DNA of 64,000 bases from Oleiphilaceae bacterium (GTDB taxonomy: Bacteria > Pseudomonadota > Gammaproteobacteria > Pseudomonadales > Oleiphilaceae): contig JAGXLV010000003.1 of NCBI GenBank assembly GCA_018334495.1, forward strand, positions 1-64,000. Reading direction: 5' to 3'. Positions 31,201-40,757 of the stretch are shown here, one piece after another; positions within the stretch are counted from its first letter, which is position 1; each line of letters begins with the position of its first letter. Below the pieces are notes generated by a model. The model had not been told where the DNA came from and ran no database searches. It worked only from the letters and a program-made list of their open reading frames with translations. A program made the translations under genes and the position numbers.

Positions 31201-31287
31201 GCCAGGTCCTGAAAACACGCATCTTTACATCCATTGATTCACCCTGGTGGCCTGCGTGGCCACTCTTTGTCGAAGAGACACACCGCC

Positions 31288-31992
31288 ATGACAAAACTTT
31301 ACCTTTATCCCGCGCTTTTGCTCAGCGTTCTGGCACTGGCTGGCTGCAGCAAACCGCAAACGCCCCAGGAGGTTACGGAAGTATTCTGGCAAGCGGTCGT
31401 CACAGGCGATGCCGGTGAGGTCGTTGAGCACTCAACACTGGAAGACGAAACCGAATTCGATGGTTTTTCACAGGACTGGGTCGGCGTCACTCCCGAATTG
31501 GGCCGGGTGGTTATCGAGGACAGGAAGGCCTGGGTTGTGACCCGTTTTGAGGGGCTTGCGCACTCCGGCGAACAAGCGAATGAAAAACCGGCAGAATCGG
31601 CAACCTACCTTCTGAAAGTAAACGATCAGTGGCTGGTGGACTATGAGCGCACCGCGGAAGCCCTGGCGGAGCGCCCTGTGTTCGAAAAACTGATGGACGA
31701 GCTGGAAACCTTCGGCGACAAAGTGAAAGAAGGCCTCTCGGGCCAATCCGGAGCCGCCGCCCGCAAACTGGAAGAGATTGCCCAGGAATTCGAGCAGTTA
31801 TCGGATTTGGCCGGCGAGCGCCTCTCGGAGTTGTCGGAGGAATACGGCGACAACATCAAGCAGAGCCTTGAGGAGCTGTCCCGCTCAATCAGGGAAGCCC
31901 TGAAGGAAAAAGACAGCGAGCCGCCGAAGAGCGAAGAAACACGTCAGGAGGCTGCGCTCGACTCAGGTTCCTACAATGCCGTGAGCGCCTGA
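31288..31992 (+). CDS. Predicted lipoprotein of unknown function with amphipathic helical C-terminus
   Basis: A 234-residue protein with a lipoprotein signal: a hydrophobic helix and the lipobox LALAGC (Cys20). Residues about 25-120 (TPQEVTEVFWQAVVTGDAGEV through LLKVNDQWLVDYERT) look like a small NTF2/DUF4878-type fold, as in lipoproteins that begin with a short helix and end in a sheet. Residues about 135-215 are a highly charged, Glu-rich helix with repeating E-L and S-L spacing. The mature N-terminus lacks Asp at +2 (it is Ser), which favours outer-membrane sorting. It lies 87 bases after lpxH on the same strand and is followed by the fpr terminator. Start at 31288 is set by the signal peptide. 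Function is unknown. Confidence 0.75.
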   Translation: MTKLYLYPALLLSVLALAGCSKPQTPQEVTEVFWQAVVTGDAGEVVEHSTLEDETEFDGFSQDWVGVTPELGRVVIEDRKAWVVTRFEGLAHSGEQANEKPAESATYLLKVNDQWLVDYERTAEALAERPVFEKLMDELETFGDKVKEGLSGQSGAAARKLEEIAQEFEQLSDLAGERLSELSEEYGDNIKQSLEELSRSIREALKEKDSEPPKSEETRQEAALDSGSYNAVSA

Positions 31993-32079
31993 GCCTCCGG
32001 TAGCCGGATTTGAGAGCCGGGGGTTTCGCCAGCAGACAGGGGACGCTTCCAGGCGATAAGTCCGGGGGCTTTGGCCAGG

Positions 32080-32116
32080 CCAAAAAAAAACCCCGCAGCA
32101 AGTTGCTACGGGGTGC
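32080..32116 (-). terminator. Intrinsic terminator after fpr
   Basis: On the minus strand ACCCCGTAGCAA pairs with TTGCTGCGGGGT (one T-G mismatch or wobble) around CT, followed by nine T residues. Confidence 0.9.
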
Positions 32117-32136
32117 GGTTTCCGGTCTTCTGGCGT

Positions 32137-32910
32137 TTACTTCTCGACAAACGCACGCTCAATCACAAAGTGGCCCAGGTCGCCATGGCGCGATTCCAGA
32201 AAACCCTGCCTGTTCAAAATGGCCGTCGTATCCTTGAGCATGCCCGGTGAGCCACAGATCATGAAGCGATCCTGCTCCAGATCAAAGGCCGGCGGCATGC
32301 CAAGGTCTTCCATCAGCTTACCGCTTTCCATCAAATCGGTCAGGCGGCCCTGATTACGAAATTCTTCCCGGGTGACCGTGGGATAGTAAACCAGCTTGCC
32401 CTGCACCATTTCACCGAAGAATTCATTATTGGGCAGGTCATTGATTTCGTCCTGGTACGCCAACTCAGACACATAGCGCACGCCATGGGTCAGGATCACC
32501 TTGTCGAACTGCTCGTAAATTTCCGGGTCCTTGATGATACTCATGAAAGGCGCCAGGCCTGTGCCGGTACTGAGCAGATACAGATTACGACCGGGCAGCA
32601 GATGATCAGCCACCAGAGTACCGGTGGGCTTACGACTGACCAGGATTTCATCCCCCACTTCGATTTTCTGCAAGCGTGACGTAAGCGGGCCATCAGGCAC
32701 TTTGATCGAGAAGAACTCCAGCTGCTCCTCATAATTGGCGCTGGCCATGCTGTAGGCGCGCATGAGTGGCTTACCTTCGGCTTCCAGGCCAATCATGGTG
32801 AAATGACCGTTCTTGAACCGGAACCCCGGATCGCGGGTGGTGGTAAAACTGAACAGGGTCTCGTTCCAGTGATGGACACTGGTGACTTTCTCCGTATTCA
32901 TCTTGCTCAT
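32137..32910 (-). CDS. fpr: Ferredoxin-NADP+ reductase
   Basis: A 257-residue flavoenzyme of the bacterial ferredoxin/flavodoxin-NADP reductase class that moves electrons between NADPH and ferredoxin and helps in oxidative-stress and iron-sulfur repair. The FAD-binding RAYSMAS, the NADP-binding LSTGTGLAPFMSI and the C-terminal region MICGSPGML followed by FVIERAFVEK are present. AAGG lies eight bases before the ATG. A LysR regulator is divergent 135 bases away, as with Pseudomonas fpr and finR. Confidence 0.93.
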   Translation of the reverse strand: MSKMNTEKVTSVHHWNETLFSFTTTRDPGFRFKNGHFTMIGLEAEGKPLMRAYSMASANYEEQLEFFSIKVPDGPLTSRLQKIEVGDEILVSRKPTGTLVADHLLPGRNLYLLSTGTGLAPFMSIIKDPEIYEQFDKVILTHGVRYVSELAYQDEINDLPNNEFFGEMVQGKLVYYPTVTREEFRNQGRLTDLMESGKLMEDLGMPPAFDLEQDRFMICGSPGMLKDTTAILNRQGFLESRHGDLGHFVIERAFVEK

Positions 32911-33045
32911 TGTGTCGCCTTATCCAGAAGCCCTGGAATTACAAACTGATTTTCAAAAATGAATTTTAAGTTGCAAGCAGTATACCCAAAGGCAGGCTAT
33001 CGATAAAATGGGATATTCTCATAAGGTTATTCGGTAAAATCGATA

Positions 33046-33927
33046 ATGCGTTATTCATTCCGGCAACTCGAAGTTTTTCTGGCGGCTGCCCGCACCCAGA
33101 ATATCACCAAAGCCGCGCAAAGCCTGGCCATGTCCCAGTCCGCCGCCAGTAGCGCCTTGAAAGAGCTGGAGGCGCAATTCGATATCCAGCTCTTTGACCG
33201 CATTGGCAAGCGCCTCCAGCTCAATGAGCTCGGCCGTCTGCTCCGCCCCCAGGTCGAAGCACTCCTGGCCCAGGGTCGAGAGCTGGAGCAAAGCCTGAAC
33301 CGGCACACTGAAGTGGGCGCCTTGAAAGTCGGCGCCACTCTGACCATTGGCAACTACCTGGCTGTCGGCGTCATGGCCGAGTATATGAAAACCCGCAGCC
33401 AGGCCCGCGTCTCTCTTGAGGTAGCCAATACGCGCACTATCGCCCAACGGGTCAGTGATTTTGACCTGGATATCGGCCTGATCGAAGGCGAACTGCAATC
33501 CCCTGACCTGGAAGTCATTCCCTGGCGGGCCGATGAACTGGTGGTGTTCTGTGCCCCTGACCATCCCCTGGCCGGGCGTCAAACCTTGACTGACGAGGAT
33601 CTGCTGGCGGCCACCTGGATCATGCGGGAACCCGGTTCGGGCACCCGCCAGACCTTTGAACGCGGCATGCACGGCCTCTTGCCGGATATTGAAATCCTGC
33701 TGGAGCTGGAGCATACCGAGGCTATTAAACAAGCAGTGGAGACCCGCCTGGGCATCGGCTGCCTGTCACGGGTTTGCCTGGCGGATGCATTCCGCAGTGG
33801 CGCCCTGGTGCCCCTGAGTGTGCCGCCACATCGGCAGTTCGACCGGCAGTTCTATTTCATTCTGCACAAACAGAAGTATCGCGGTGCCGGAATTGATCGC
33901 TGGATAGCTCTTTGCCGGGCGCTTTGA
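33046..33927 (+). CDS. LysR-family regulator, FinR-like
   Basis: A 293-residue LysR-type regulator: winged helix-turn-helix at residues 1-60 (FRQLEVFLAAARTQNITKAAQ, SQSAASSALKELE) and a periplasmic-binding-protein-like effector domain from about 90. Divergent orientation to fpr is the arrangement of Pseudomonas FinR, which activates fpr under superoxide and low-sulfur conditions; that role is inferred from context and family. The ribosome site before the ATG is poor. The gene ends convergently with miaE. Confidence 0.8.
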   Translation: MRYSFRQLEVFLAAARTQNITKAAQSLAMSQSAASSALKELEAQFDIQLFDRIGKRLQLNELGRLLRPQVEALLAQGRELEQSLNRHTEVGALKVGATLTIGNYLAVGVMAEYMKTRSQARVSLEVANTRTIAQRVSDFDLDIGLIEGELQSPDLEVIPWRADELVVFCAPDHPLAGRQTLTDEDLLAATWIMREPGSGTRQTFERGMHGLLPDIEILLELEHTEAIKQAVETRLGIGCLSRVCLADAFRSGALVPLSVPPHRQFDRQFYFILHKQKYRGAGIDRWIALCRAL

Positions 33928-33969
33928 CGGCTTGCGCGGGCGCCGGGGCACATCTCCGGCATGCCCTGA

Positions 33970-34584
33970 TCATTGCGCAACCACCGGACCACTGTGAAAA
34001 CGGAACCCGGTGTCCGGCTGTTCAATCAACGCTTTCTCCAGAGCCAGGAACACGTCGATACGATCATTAACGGGCCCCCCCGCCGCTTTCTCCGCCAGCG
34101 CGAGGTAATCCCGGTAGTGCCGGGCTTCGGATTTGAGCAGGCCGTTATAGAAATCCGCCAGGGCGACGTCCAGGTGGGGCGCCAGCGAGGCAAAACGCTC
34201 ACAGGAGCGCGCCTCAATAATCGCGCCCACGACCAGCACGTCCACCAGCCGATCCGGGTCTGATGAGCGCACCGGTTGACGCAGTCCCGCCGCGTAGCGG
34301 GAAGGCGTCAGATGGCTGTAGACGACGCCGCGCTTTTTCATGATGGCCAGAACCTGCTCGAAATGTCGCAACTCTTCCCTGGCCAGCCGCGACATCTTGT
34401 TCAACAGGTCGGGGTAATCCACATAGCGGTACATCAGGCTGAGCGCTGTCGAGGCCGCTTTTTTCTCGCAATGGGCATGATCAATAAGGAGGGTGGGGAG
34501 ATCAGAAAGCGCATTTTGCACCCAGGCATCCGGGGTGCGGCAGGGTAGAAACCCAAAAATATTGTCCAGATCGGTCTGCAACAT
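33970..34584 (-). CDS. miaE: tRNA-(ms2io6A37) hydroxylase MiaE
   Basis: A 204-residue ferritin-like non-heme di-iron monooxygenase that hydroxylates the isopentenyl group of ms2i6A at position 37 of tRNAs reading U-starting codons. The four-helix metal ligands are seen as HCEKKAAS, REELRHFEQV (ExxH), EARSCERF and KSEARHYRDYL (ExxH). The ATG at 34584 is chosen over a TTG three codons earlier. It is divergent from acnB and convergent with the LysR gene. Confidence 0.9.
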   Translation of the reverse strand: MLQTDLDNIFGFLPCRTPDAWVQNALSDLPTLLIDHAHCEKKAASTALSLMYRYVDYPDLLNKMSRLAREELRHFEQVLAIMKKRGVVYSHLTPSRYAAGLRQPVRSSDPDRLVDVLVVGAIIEARSCERFASLAPHLDVALADFYNGLLKSEARHYRDYLALAEKAAGGPVNDRIDVFLALEKALIEQPDTGFRFHSGPVVAQ

Positions 34585-34789
34585 CGTCTTCAAGGTCTTC
34601 TTTTCCGGGTGTAAGAAGGTTTGGTCTGGAAATTATACACACTCGGGGCGCCACCTTCTCTGTTAACCCAGCTTAACTTTATGTGTCGTGTCCTATACAA
34701 TAAAACGCCAATTCGCAACCTTTCCAACATCACCACTCCCGCAGGCTAACTGACTTGGCGGGACGTCCCAACTCATGAGGATCCTTATC

Positions 34790-37384
34790 GTGTTAGAAGC
34801 CTATCGTGAACACGTTGCAGAACGTGCGGCTCAGGGCATTCCGCCAAAGCCGCTGAACCCCGAGCAGACCGCCGCTTTGGTTGAACTTCTGAAAAATCCG
34901 CCAGCCGGGGAAGAGGACACCCTGGTGGACCTGCTTGAAAATCGTGTTCCGCCGGGCGTGGACGAAGCCGCCTATGTTAAGGCGGGCTTCCTCAGTGCCA
35001 TCGTCAAAGGCGAGGCTTCTTCTCCGTTGCTGAACCGCAAAAAGGCCATGGACCTGCTCGGCATGATGCAGGGCGGCTACAATATCGTGACTCTGGTGGA
35101 CATGCTGGATGACGCCGAACTGGCGGAACAGGCTGGCGAAAAGCTCAAGAAAACCCTGTTGGTGTTCGACGCCTTCAACGATGTGAAGGACAAAATGGAC
35201 GCCGGCAATGCCGTCGCCAAAAGCGTGATGGAATCCTGGGCCAATGCCGAATGGTTCACCAGCCGCAAACAAGTGCCGGTCAGCACCAAAATGATCGTGT
35301 TCAAGGTCACCGGTGAAACCAATACCGATGACCTCTCCCCGGCGCCGGATGCCTGGTCGCGCCCGGACATCCCGCTGCACGCCCGCGCCGCCTACAAAAT
35401 GCCCCGCGAAGGCCTGACGCCGGACGAGCCCGGCGTTATCGGTCCCATGAGCCAGATCGACGAACTCAAGGCCAAGGGCCTGCCCGTGGTCTTCGTCGGT
35501 GAAGTCGTGGGCACGGGTTCCTCACGCAAGTCCGCCACCAACTCGGTGCTGTGGTTCTTTGGCGACGACATGCCGGGCGTACCCAACAAGCGCACCGGCG
35601 GTGTCTGTATCGGTGCCAAGGTGGCGCCCATCTTCTTCAACACCATGGAAGACGCCGGCGCCCTGGTTTTCGAAGCCCCTGTCGACAACATGAACATGGG
35701 CGACGTGATCGAAATCCGCCCTTACGATGGCCAGATCCTGAACGAAGCCGGCGACGTCATTTCCGAATTCGGCTTCAAGTCCGAAGTTATCCTGGATGAA
35801 GTCCAGGCCGGCGGCCGCATTCCCCTGATTATCGGCCGTGGCCTGACCAACAAGGCCCGGGACATACTGGGCTGGGGCGCGACCGACATCTTCCGTCTGC
35901 CCAAAGATCCCGAAGCCGGCACCAAAGGCTTCACCCTGGGCCAGAAGATGGTCGGCAAGGCCGTTGGTCTGGACGAAGGCCAGGGCGTGCGTCCCGGCAC
36001 CTATTGCGAACCTCACATGACCACCGTGGGCTCACAGGACACCACCGGTCCCATGACCCGCGACGAACTGAAAGACCTGGCGTGCCTGGGCTTCTCCTCC
36101 GACCTGGTCATGCAGTCTTTCTGCCACACCGCGGCCTACCCCAAGCCGATCGATGTGGAAATGCAGCACACCATGCCGGACTTCATCCGCACCCGTGGCG
36201 GCGTTTCCCTGCGCCCGGGTGACGGCATCATCCACTCCTGGCTCAACCGAATGCTGCTGCCGGACACGGTCGGCACCGGCGGTGACTCGCACACCCGTTT
36301 CCCCATGGGCATTTCTTTCCCAGCGGGCTCGGGTCTGGTGGCCTTTGCCGCCGCCACCGGCGTTATGCCGCTGGACATGCCGGAGTCGGTCCTGGTTCGC
36401 TTTAAAGGCGAACTGCAGCCTGGCGTTACCCTGCGCGACCTGGTGCACGCGATTCCCCTTTACGGCATCAAGCAGGGCATCCTGACGGTGGAGAAGAAAG
36501 GCAAGATCAACGAATTCTCCGGCCGTATCCTGGAGATCGAAGGTCTTGAGACGCTCACCGTGGAGCAGGCGTTCGAGCTGTCCGACGCTTCCGCCGAGCG
36601 TTCGGCGGCCGGTTGCACCATCAACCTGTCGGAAGAGTCCGTTGCCGAGTACCTTCGCTCCAACATCACCATGCTGCGCTGGATGATTGCCGAGGGCTAC
36701 GGCGATCCCCGTACCCTTGAGCGCCGTGCCAAGCAGATGGAAGCCTGGCTGGCCGAGCCCAAGCTCATGCGTGCCGACAAGGACGCCGAGTACAGCCATA
36801 TCGTCGAAATCGACCTGGCCGACATCAAGGAGCCCATCGTGTGCTGCCCGAACGATCCGGACGATGCACGCTTCCTGTCGGAAGTGGCCGGTGACAAGGT
36901 CGACGAGGTCTTCATTGGTTCCTGCATGACCAACATTGGCCACTTTCGGGCCGCCGGCAAGTTGCTGGCCCGTAACCAGGAGCCGCTGAAAACCCGACTA
37001 TGGATGTCACCGCCCACCAAGATGGATGAAGCCCAGCTAAAAGAAGAGGGTTACTTCAAGATCTACGGGGACGCCGGGGTTCGCACAGAGATGCCGGGCT
37101 GCTCCCTGTGCATGGGTAACCAGGCGCGAGTCGAGGCCAAGAGCACGGTTCTGTCCACCTCCACCCGCAACTTCCCCAATCGCCTTGGTGACGGGGCCAA
37201 CGTCTACCTGACGTCGGCAGAGCTGGCGGCCGTGGGTGCGATACTGGGCAAGCTGCCCTCCCCCGCCGAATACATGGAGTACGCCCAGGAACTGAACAGC
37301 ATGTCGAAGGATATCTATAAATACCTGAACTTCGACCAGATGGAGAAATTCACAACGCGCGCTGCAGAAGCGTCCGTGGTCTGA
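34790..37384 (+). CDS. acnB: Aconitate hydratase B
   Basis: An 864-residue 4Fe-4S aconitase B interconverting citrate and isocitrate. It has the B-type layout: an N-terminal HEAT-like domain (LLKNPPAGEE, AYVKAGFL, MQGGYNI), the swivel domain (FVGEVVGTGSSRKSATNS), then the catalytic domains with GGDSHTRFP and cluster ligands in GSCMTNIGHFRAA and PGCSLCMGNQA. The start is set at the GTG at 34790, with GAGG ten bases upstream, because the protein then begins like E. coli AcnB (865 residues); an in-frame ATG at 34775 would add five codons. A terminator follows. Confidence 0.96.
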   Translation: MLEAYREHVAERAAQGIPPKPLNPEQTAALVELLKNPPAGEEDTLVDLLENRVPPGVDEAAYVKAGFLSAIVKGEASSPLLNRKKAMDLLGMMQGGYNIVTLVDMLDDAELAEQAGEKLKKTLLVFDAFNDVKDKMDAGNAVAKSVMESWANAEWFTSRKQVPVSTKMIVFKVTGETNTDDLSPAPDAWSRPDIPLHARAAYKMPREGLTPDEPGVIGPMSQIDELKAKGLPVVFVGEVVGTGSSRKSATNSVLWFFGDDMPGVPNKRTGGVCIGAKVAPIFFNTMEDAGALVFEAPVDNMNMGDVIEIRPYDGQILNEAGDVISEFGFKSEVILDEVQAGGRIPLIIGRGLTNKARDILGWGATDIFRLPKDPEAGTKGFTLGQKMVGKAVGLDEGQGVRPGTYCEPHMTTVGSQDTTGPMTRDELKDLACLGFSSDLVMQSFCHTAAYPKPIDVEMQHTMPDFIRTRGGVSLRPGDGIIHSWLNRMLLPDTVGTGGDSHTRFPMGISFPAGSGLVAFAAATGVMPLDMPESVLVRFKGELQPGVTLRDLVHAIPLYGIKQGILTVEKKGKINEFSGRILEIEGLETLTVEQAFELSDASAERSAAGCTINLSEESVAEYLRSNITMLRWMIAEGYGDPRTLERRAKQMEAWLAEPKLMRADKDAEYSHIVEIDLADIKEPIVCCPNDPDDARFLSEVAGDKVDEVFIGSCMTNIGHFRAAGKLLARNQEPLKTRLWMSPPTKMDEAQLKEEGYFKIYGDAGVRTEMPGCSLCMGNQARVEAKSTVLSTSTRNFPNRLGDGANVYLTSAELAAVGAILGKLPSPAEYMEYAQELNSMSKDIYKYLNFDQMEKFTTRAAEASVV

Positions 37385-37433
37385 CGTGGCGTTGGTCAGG
37401 GCCGCTGCCGGCCTTGATCGCCATCGAGCAATG

Positions 37434-37474
37434 AAAAGGCCAGGCCGAATTTAATCGGCCCGGCCTTTTTTATG
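37434..37474 (+). terminator. Intrinsic terminator after acnB
   Basis: AAAAGGCCAGGCCG pairs with CGGCCCGGCCTTTT (one mismatch) around AATTTAAT, followed by a T-run. Confidence 0.9.
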
Positions 37475-37513
37475 GGCGGTAAAAACTTAAGCGAGCCTCC
37501 GATTCACTCGGGA

Positions 37514-37543
37514 CAAAAAAGAGGCGCCTCGCAAGACGCCCCT
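37514..37543 (-). terminator. Intrinsic terminator after the first symporter gene
   Basis: On the minus strand GGGGCGTCT pairs with AGGCGCCTC (two wobble pairs) around TGCG, followed by six T residues. Confidence 0.8.
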
Positions 37544-37583
37544 TCCGTTATCCGGGTTTTATCGCCCGGCTAGTCCAGGTGCA

Positions 37584-39065
37584 TCATCTTTTCGGATTCA
37601 TGGCCGCTTCAAAGCCATCCTGAACATCCTGTGCCGGATCACCGGTAGCCAGCGAACCGGCAACGATGGCAATCGTCGCAAAGATAAATCCGGGAATGAT
37701 CTCATAAAGATCAAACAGACCTCCCGACATCCCACCCCAGATGACAACCGTGGCGCCACCGACAACGATACCGGCGACCGCCCCCGTCTTGTTCATCTTC
37801 TTCCAATACAGCGACAGAATCAGTGCCGGACCGAAGGCCGCACCGAAGCCTGCCCAGGCATAGGAAACCAGAGTGAGAACCTGACTGTCCGGATTGAAGG
37901 CCAGAGACGCGGCGACAATGGCAATGAAGACCACGGCGAAACGACCTACCCAGACCAGCTCTGTCTGGTTGGCTGTCTTGCGGAAAATAGCCTTGTAGAA
38001 ATCCTCTGCCAGGGCGGATGAAGACACCAGAAGCTGAGAGTCCGCGGTACTCATGATCGCTGCCAGAATGGCCGCAAGCAGGATGCCAGCAATAATCGGG
38101 TGGAAAAGCGCATCCACCAGCAGCATGAAAGCTTTTTCGCCATCATCCAGCACGGTGTCGAAGTAGCCGATCGCCGCAAAGCCCACCAGCATCGCGCCGA
38201 ACAGGCCGAAAGCGCTCCAGATAACCGCAATACGGCGGGCTGCGGGCACATCGTCTTCGCTACGGATAGCCTGAAAACGCGCCAGGATATGAGGCTGACC
38301 AAAATAGCCCAGGCCCCAGCCCAGCAGCGACAGGATCGCCAGAATACCCAGAGCATTACCATCGGTATCGGTCCAGGCGTTCAGGAACTCGGGATTCTTT
38401 GCTTCCATTGCCATAGTCGTGGCTCCCCAGCCATCGGCGGCATTTATTGCCATGATGGGCACAAGAAGCAGGGCGGCAAACATCAGCAGACCCTGAACAA
38501 CATCCGTCCAGGCGACCGCAAGGAAACCACCGAAAAAAGTGTAGGAAACCACCGCAATGGTGCCGACAATCACGGCTGTTTCATAATTGAGCTGGAACAC
38601 GGTTTCAAAAAGCTTGCCACCGGCAACCAGACCGGAACTGGTGTAGAAGAGGAAGAACAGAAGAATAAAAAAGGCCGAGACCACGCGTAATACGCGGCTG
38701 GTGTCGTTGAAACGATTTTCAAAGTAGGACGGCATGGTCAGTGAATCACCGGCCGCAAAGGAATAGGTCCTCAGCCTTCTGGCGACGAACAACCAGTTCA
38801 GCCAGGTGCCCGCGAGCAGACCCACTGCAATCCAGACAGCTTCGTAGCCGGCGGCATAGGCGTAGCCCGGAAGCCCCAGCAAAAGCCAGCCGCTCATATC
38901 GGACGCGCCCGCACTCAAAGCTGATGGCAGGGGGCCCAGGCTTCGGCCACCGAGGATATAGTCGGAAAGATTGGTTGTCCGTTTATAGGCGATGTAGCCA
39001 ATGGCCAGCATCATTAGAAGATAAATGATGAAGGTGATCGTTACGCCGACGTTGTTCCCGATCAT
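37584..39065 (-). CDS. Sodium/proline symporter, PutP type (copy A)
   Basis: A 493-residue inner-membrane symporter of the SSS family with about 13 predicted membrane helices. The sodium and substrate site of helix 2 is intact (SAGASDMSGWLLLGLPG) and the helix 9 stretch STADSQLLVSSSALAEDFYK contains the Ser-Thr sodium ligands; both match E. coli PutP. The loop LGWGLGYFGQPHILARFQAI is also typical. GGGAG precedes the ATG. It lies 189 bases downstream of a second PutP-type gene but behind a terminator, so it is likely transcribed on its own. Proline is the best substrate guess. Confidence 0.88.
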   Translation of the reverse strand: MIGNNVGVTITFIIYLLMMLAIGYIAYKRTTNLSDYILGGRSLGPLPSALSAGASDMSGWLLLGLPGYAYAAGYEAVWIAVGLLAGTWLNWLFVARRLRTYSFAAGDSLTMPSYFENRFNDTSRVLRVVSAFFILLFFLFYTSSGLVAGGKLFETVFQLNYETAVIVGTIAVVSYTFFGGFLAVAWTDVVQGLLMFAALLLVPIMAINAADGWGATTMAMEAKNPEFLNAWTDTDGNALGILAILSLLGWGLGYFGQPHILARFQAIRSEDDVPAARRIAVIWSAFGLFGAMLVGFAAIGYFDTVLDDGEKAFMLLVDALFHPIIAGILLAAILAAIMSTADSQLLVSSSALAEDFYKAIFRKTANQTELVWVGRFAVVFIAIVAASLAFNPDSQVLTLVSYAWAGFGAAFGPALILSLYWKKMNKTGAVAGIVVGGATVVIWGGMSGGLFDLYEIIPGFIFATIAIVAGSLATGDPAQDVQDGFEAAMNPKR

Positions 39066-39177
39066 CTTGTTATTCTCCCTGAGGCCCTACTATGTTTGTA
39101 AAGCTTATTGGCAGTGTCCGTCAAGGTGTCAGGGTCCAGTCCGGCTCAATCGTCCATCCACCGTGCCGTCTGACGAA

Positions 39178-39208
39178 CGAAAAAGGGCCCCCGCAGGAGC
39201 CCTTTATC
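39178..39208 (-). terminator. Intrinsic terminator between the two symporter genes
   Basis: On the minus strand AAAGGGCTCC pairs with GGGGGCCCTTT (one bulge) around TGC, followed by a T-run. Confidence 0.75.
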
Positions 39209-39254
39209 ACTATTTCGAGCGTTAGACGCTCTAGTCTGTTGCGCTGACTATCGG

Positions 39255-40757
39255 TTAGGCGTTGCCCTGGACGGCGATAGCCTGGAACTCGTCTGCATCG
39301 GCAGTGGCGTAACTGACCGCCACGATCGCAGTCCAGGCCGCAATGAAGCCAGGAATGATCTCGTAAACGCCCTCACCACCCATGAATTCCGAATTCCAGC
39401 CCAGGGAGATCCAGGCCATCACGGTCACTGCACCGACCACCAGACCGGCTATGGCACCGGCGCCGTTCATACGCTTCCACATCAGCGACAGAATGATCAG
39501 TGGGCCGAAGGCAGCACCAAACCCTGCCCAGGCATTACTGACCAACGACAGCACCTGAGAACCCGGGTCGGAAGCAATCACCGCAGCAACCAGGCCCACG
39601 AGGACCACGCAACCGCGACCAACATTGACACACTCCCGGTCAGTCGCTTCCTTACGAAGGAACAGACGGTAGAAGTCTTCCGTCAGTGAGGATGAAGACA
39701 CCAGAAGCTGACTGGAGATGGTGCTCATGACGGCGGCCAGCAGAGCGGCATAGAGGAAGCCGGTAATCAGCGGATGGAACAGCAGCCCAGACAGAATGAT
39801 GAAGATGGTCTCCGGATCGGCAACATCCATACCGTTGCGCACGGCATAAGCCCTGCCGAAGACACCCAGGGAAACGGCACCAACCAATGAAATAAGCATC
39901 CAGGACATGCCTATGTTACGGGCCGTCGGGACTTCTTTCAGGCTCCGGATCGCCATGAAGCGCACGATGATATGAGGCTGGCCAAAATAACCCAGCCCCC
40001 AGGTGACAGAAGACAGGAACCCGATAAACGTGAGCCCTGCCGTCAGTGACAGAAAATTGGGATCAATTTCACCGAGGGTCTGCGAGGCCTGGGCATAACC
40101 GCCACCGCCTTCGCCAAAGAGCACGACAGCCGGCATAATGACCAGCGCCAACATCATGATACAACCCTGAACAAAATCGGTCATGCTCACCGCCAGGAAG
40201 CCGCCGACAACCGTATAGATCAGCACCACGCCCAGTGTGAGTGAAATACCGACCGCGTAGTCACTCATGCCACCGACGCTGATGATTCCGGCAAAGGCGC
40301 TCTCAAACAGCTTACCGCCAGCCACCAGGCCGGAAGCGGTGTAAACCGCGAAGAAGACGACAATGACAATGGCCGACACGGTTCGCAACGACAGCGCCTG
40401 GGTGGGAAAGCGGTTCGCCAGGAAGGACGGGATCGTCAGGCTGTTGCCGTAATGCACGGTTTGTTCGCGAAGACGGGGCGCAACAATAATCCAGTTGACC
40501 AACGCACCCACGAGCAGGCCGATACCAAGCCAGGCAGCACCCAGACCCGCCGTAAACAGCCAGCCGGGCAACCCCAGAAGCAACCAACCGCTCATGTCCG
40601 AGGCACCCGCGGAGAGAGCCGCTACCTTTGGACTGAGATTTCGCCCACCCAACATGTAATCTTCAGATGAGGACGTCGATGTGCGCATCGCGAACACGCC
40701 GATGCCAATCATAAGCGCAAAATAACCAAACAGACTGATCCAAACACCCATATCCAT
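39255..40757 (-). CDS. putP: Sodium/proline symporter, PutP type (copy B)
   Basis: A 500-residue SSS-family symporter, paralogous to the gene downstream. It has the same helix 2 signature (ALSAGASDMSGWLLLGLPG), VTWGLGYFGQPHIIVRFMAIR, and helix 9 STISSQLLVSSSSLTEDFYR, with about 13 membrane helices. GGAGAG precedes the ATG. The PruR-like AraC regulator lies directly upstream on the same strand, as near Pseudomonas putP, so proline transport is the favoured role. No putA (proline dehydrogenase) is in the window. The two copies differ across most of their length, so they are old duplicates or were acquired separately. Confidence 0.85.
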   Translation of the reverse strand: MDMGVWISLFGYFALMIGIGVFAMRTSTSSSEDYMLGGRNLSPKVAALSAGASDMSGWLLLGLPGWLFTAGLGAAWLGIGLLVGALVNWIIVAPRLREQTVHYGNSLTIPSFLANRFPTQALSLRTVSAIVIVVFFAVYTASGLVAGGKLFESAFAGIISVGGMSDYAVGISLTLGVVLIYTVVGGFLAVSMTDFVQGCIMMLALVIMPAVVLFGEGGGGYAQASQTLGEIDPNFLSLTAGLTFIGFLSSVTWGLGYFGQPHIIVRFMAIRSLKEVPTARNIGMSWMLISLVGAVSLGVFGRAYAVRNGMDVADPETIFIILSGLLFHPLITGFLYAALLAAVMSTISSQLLVSSSSLTEDFYRLFLRKEATDRECVNVGRGCVVLVGLVAAVIASDPGSQVLSLVSNAWAGFGAAFGPLIILSLMWKRMNGAGAIAGLVVGAVTVMAWISLGWNSEFMGGEGVYEIIPGFIAAWTAIVAVSYATADADEFQAIAVQGNA

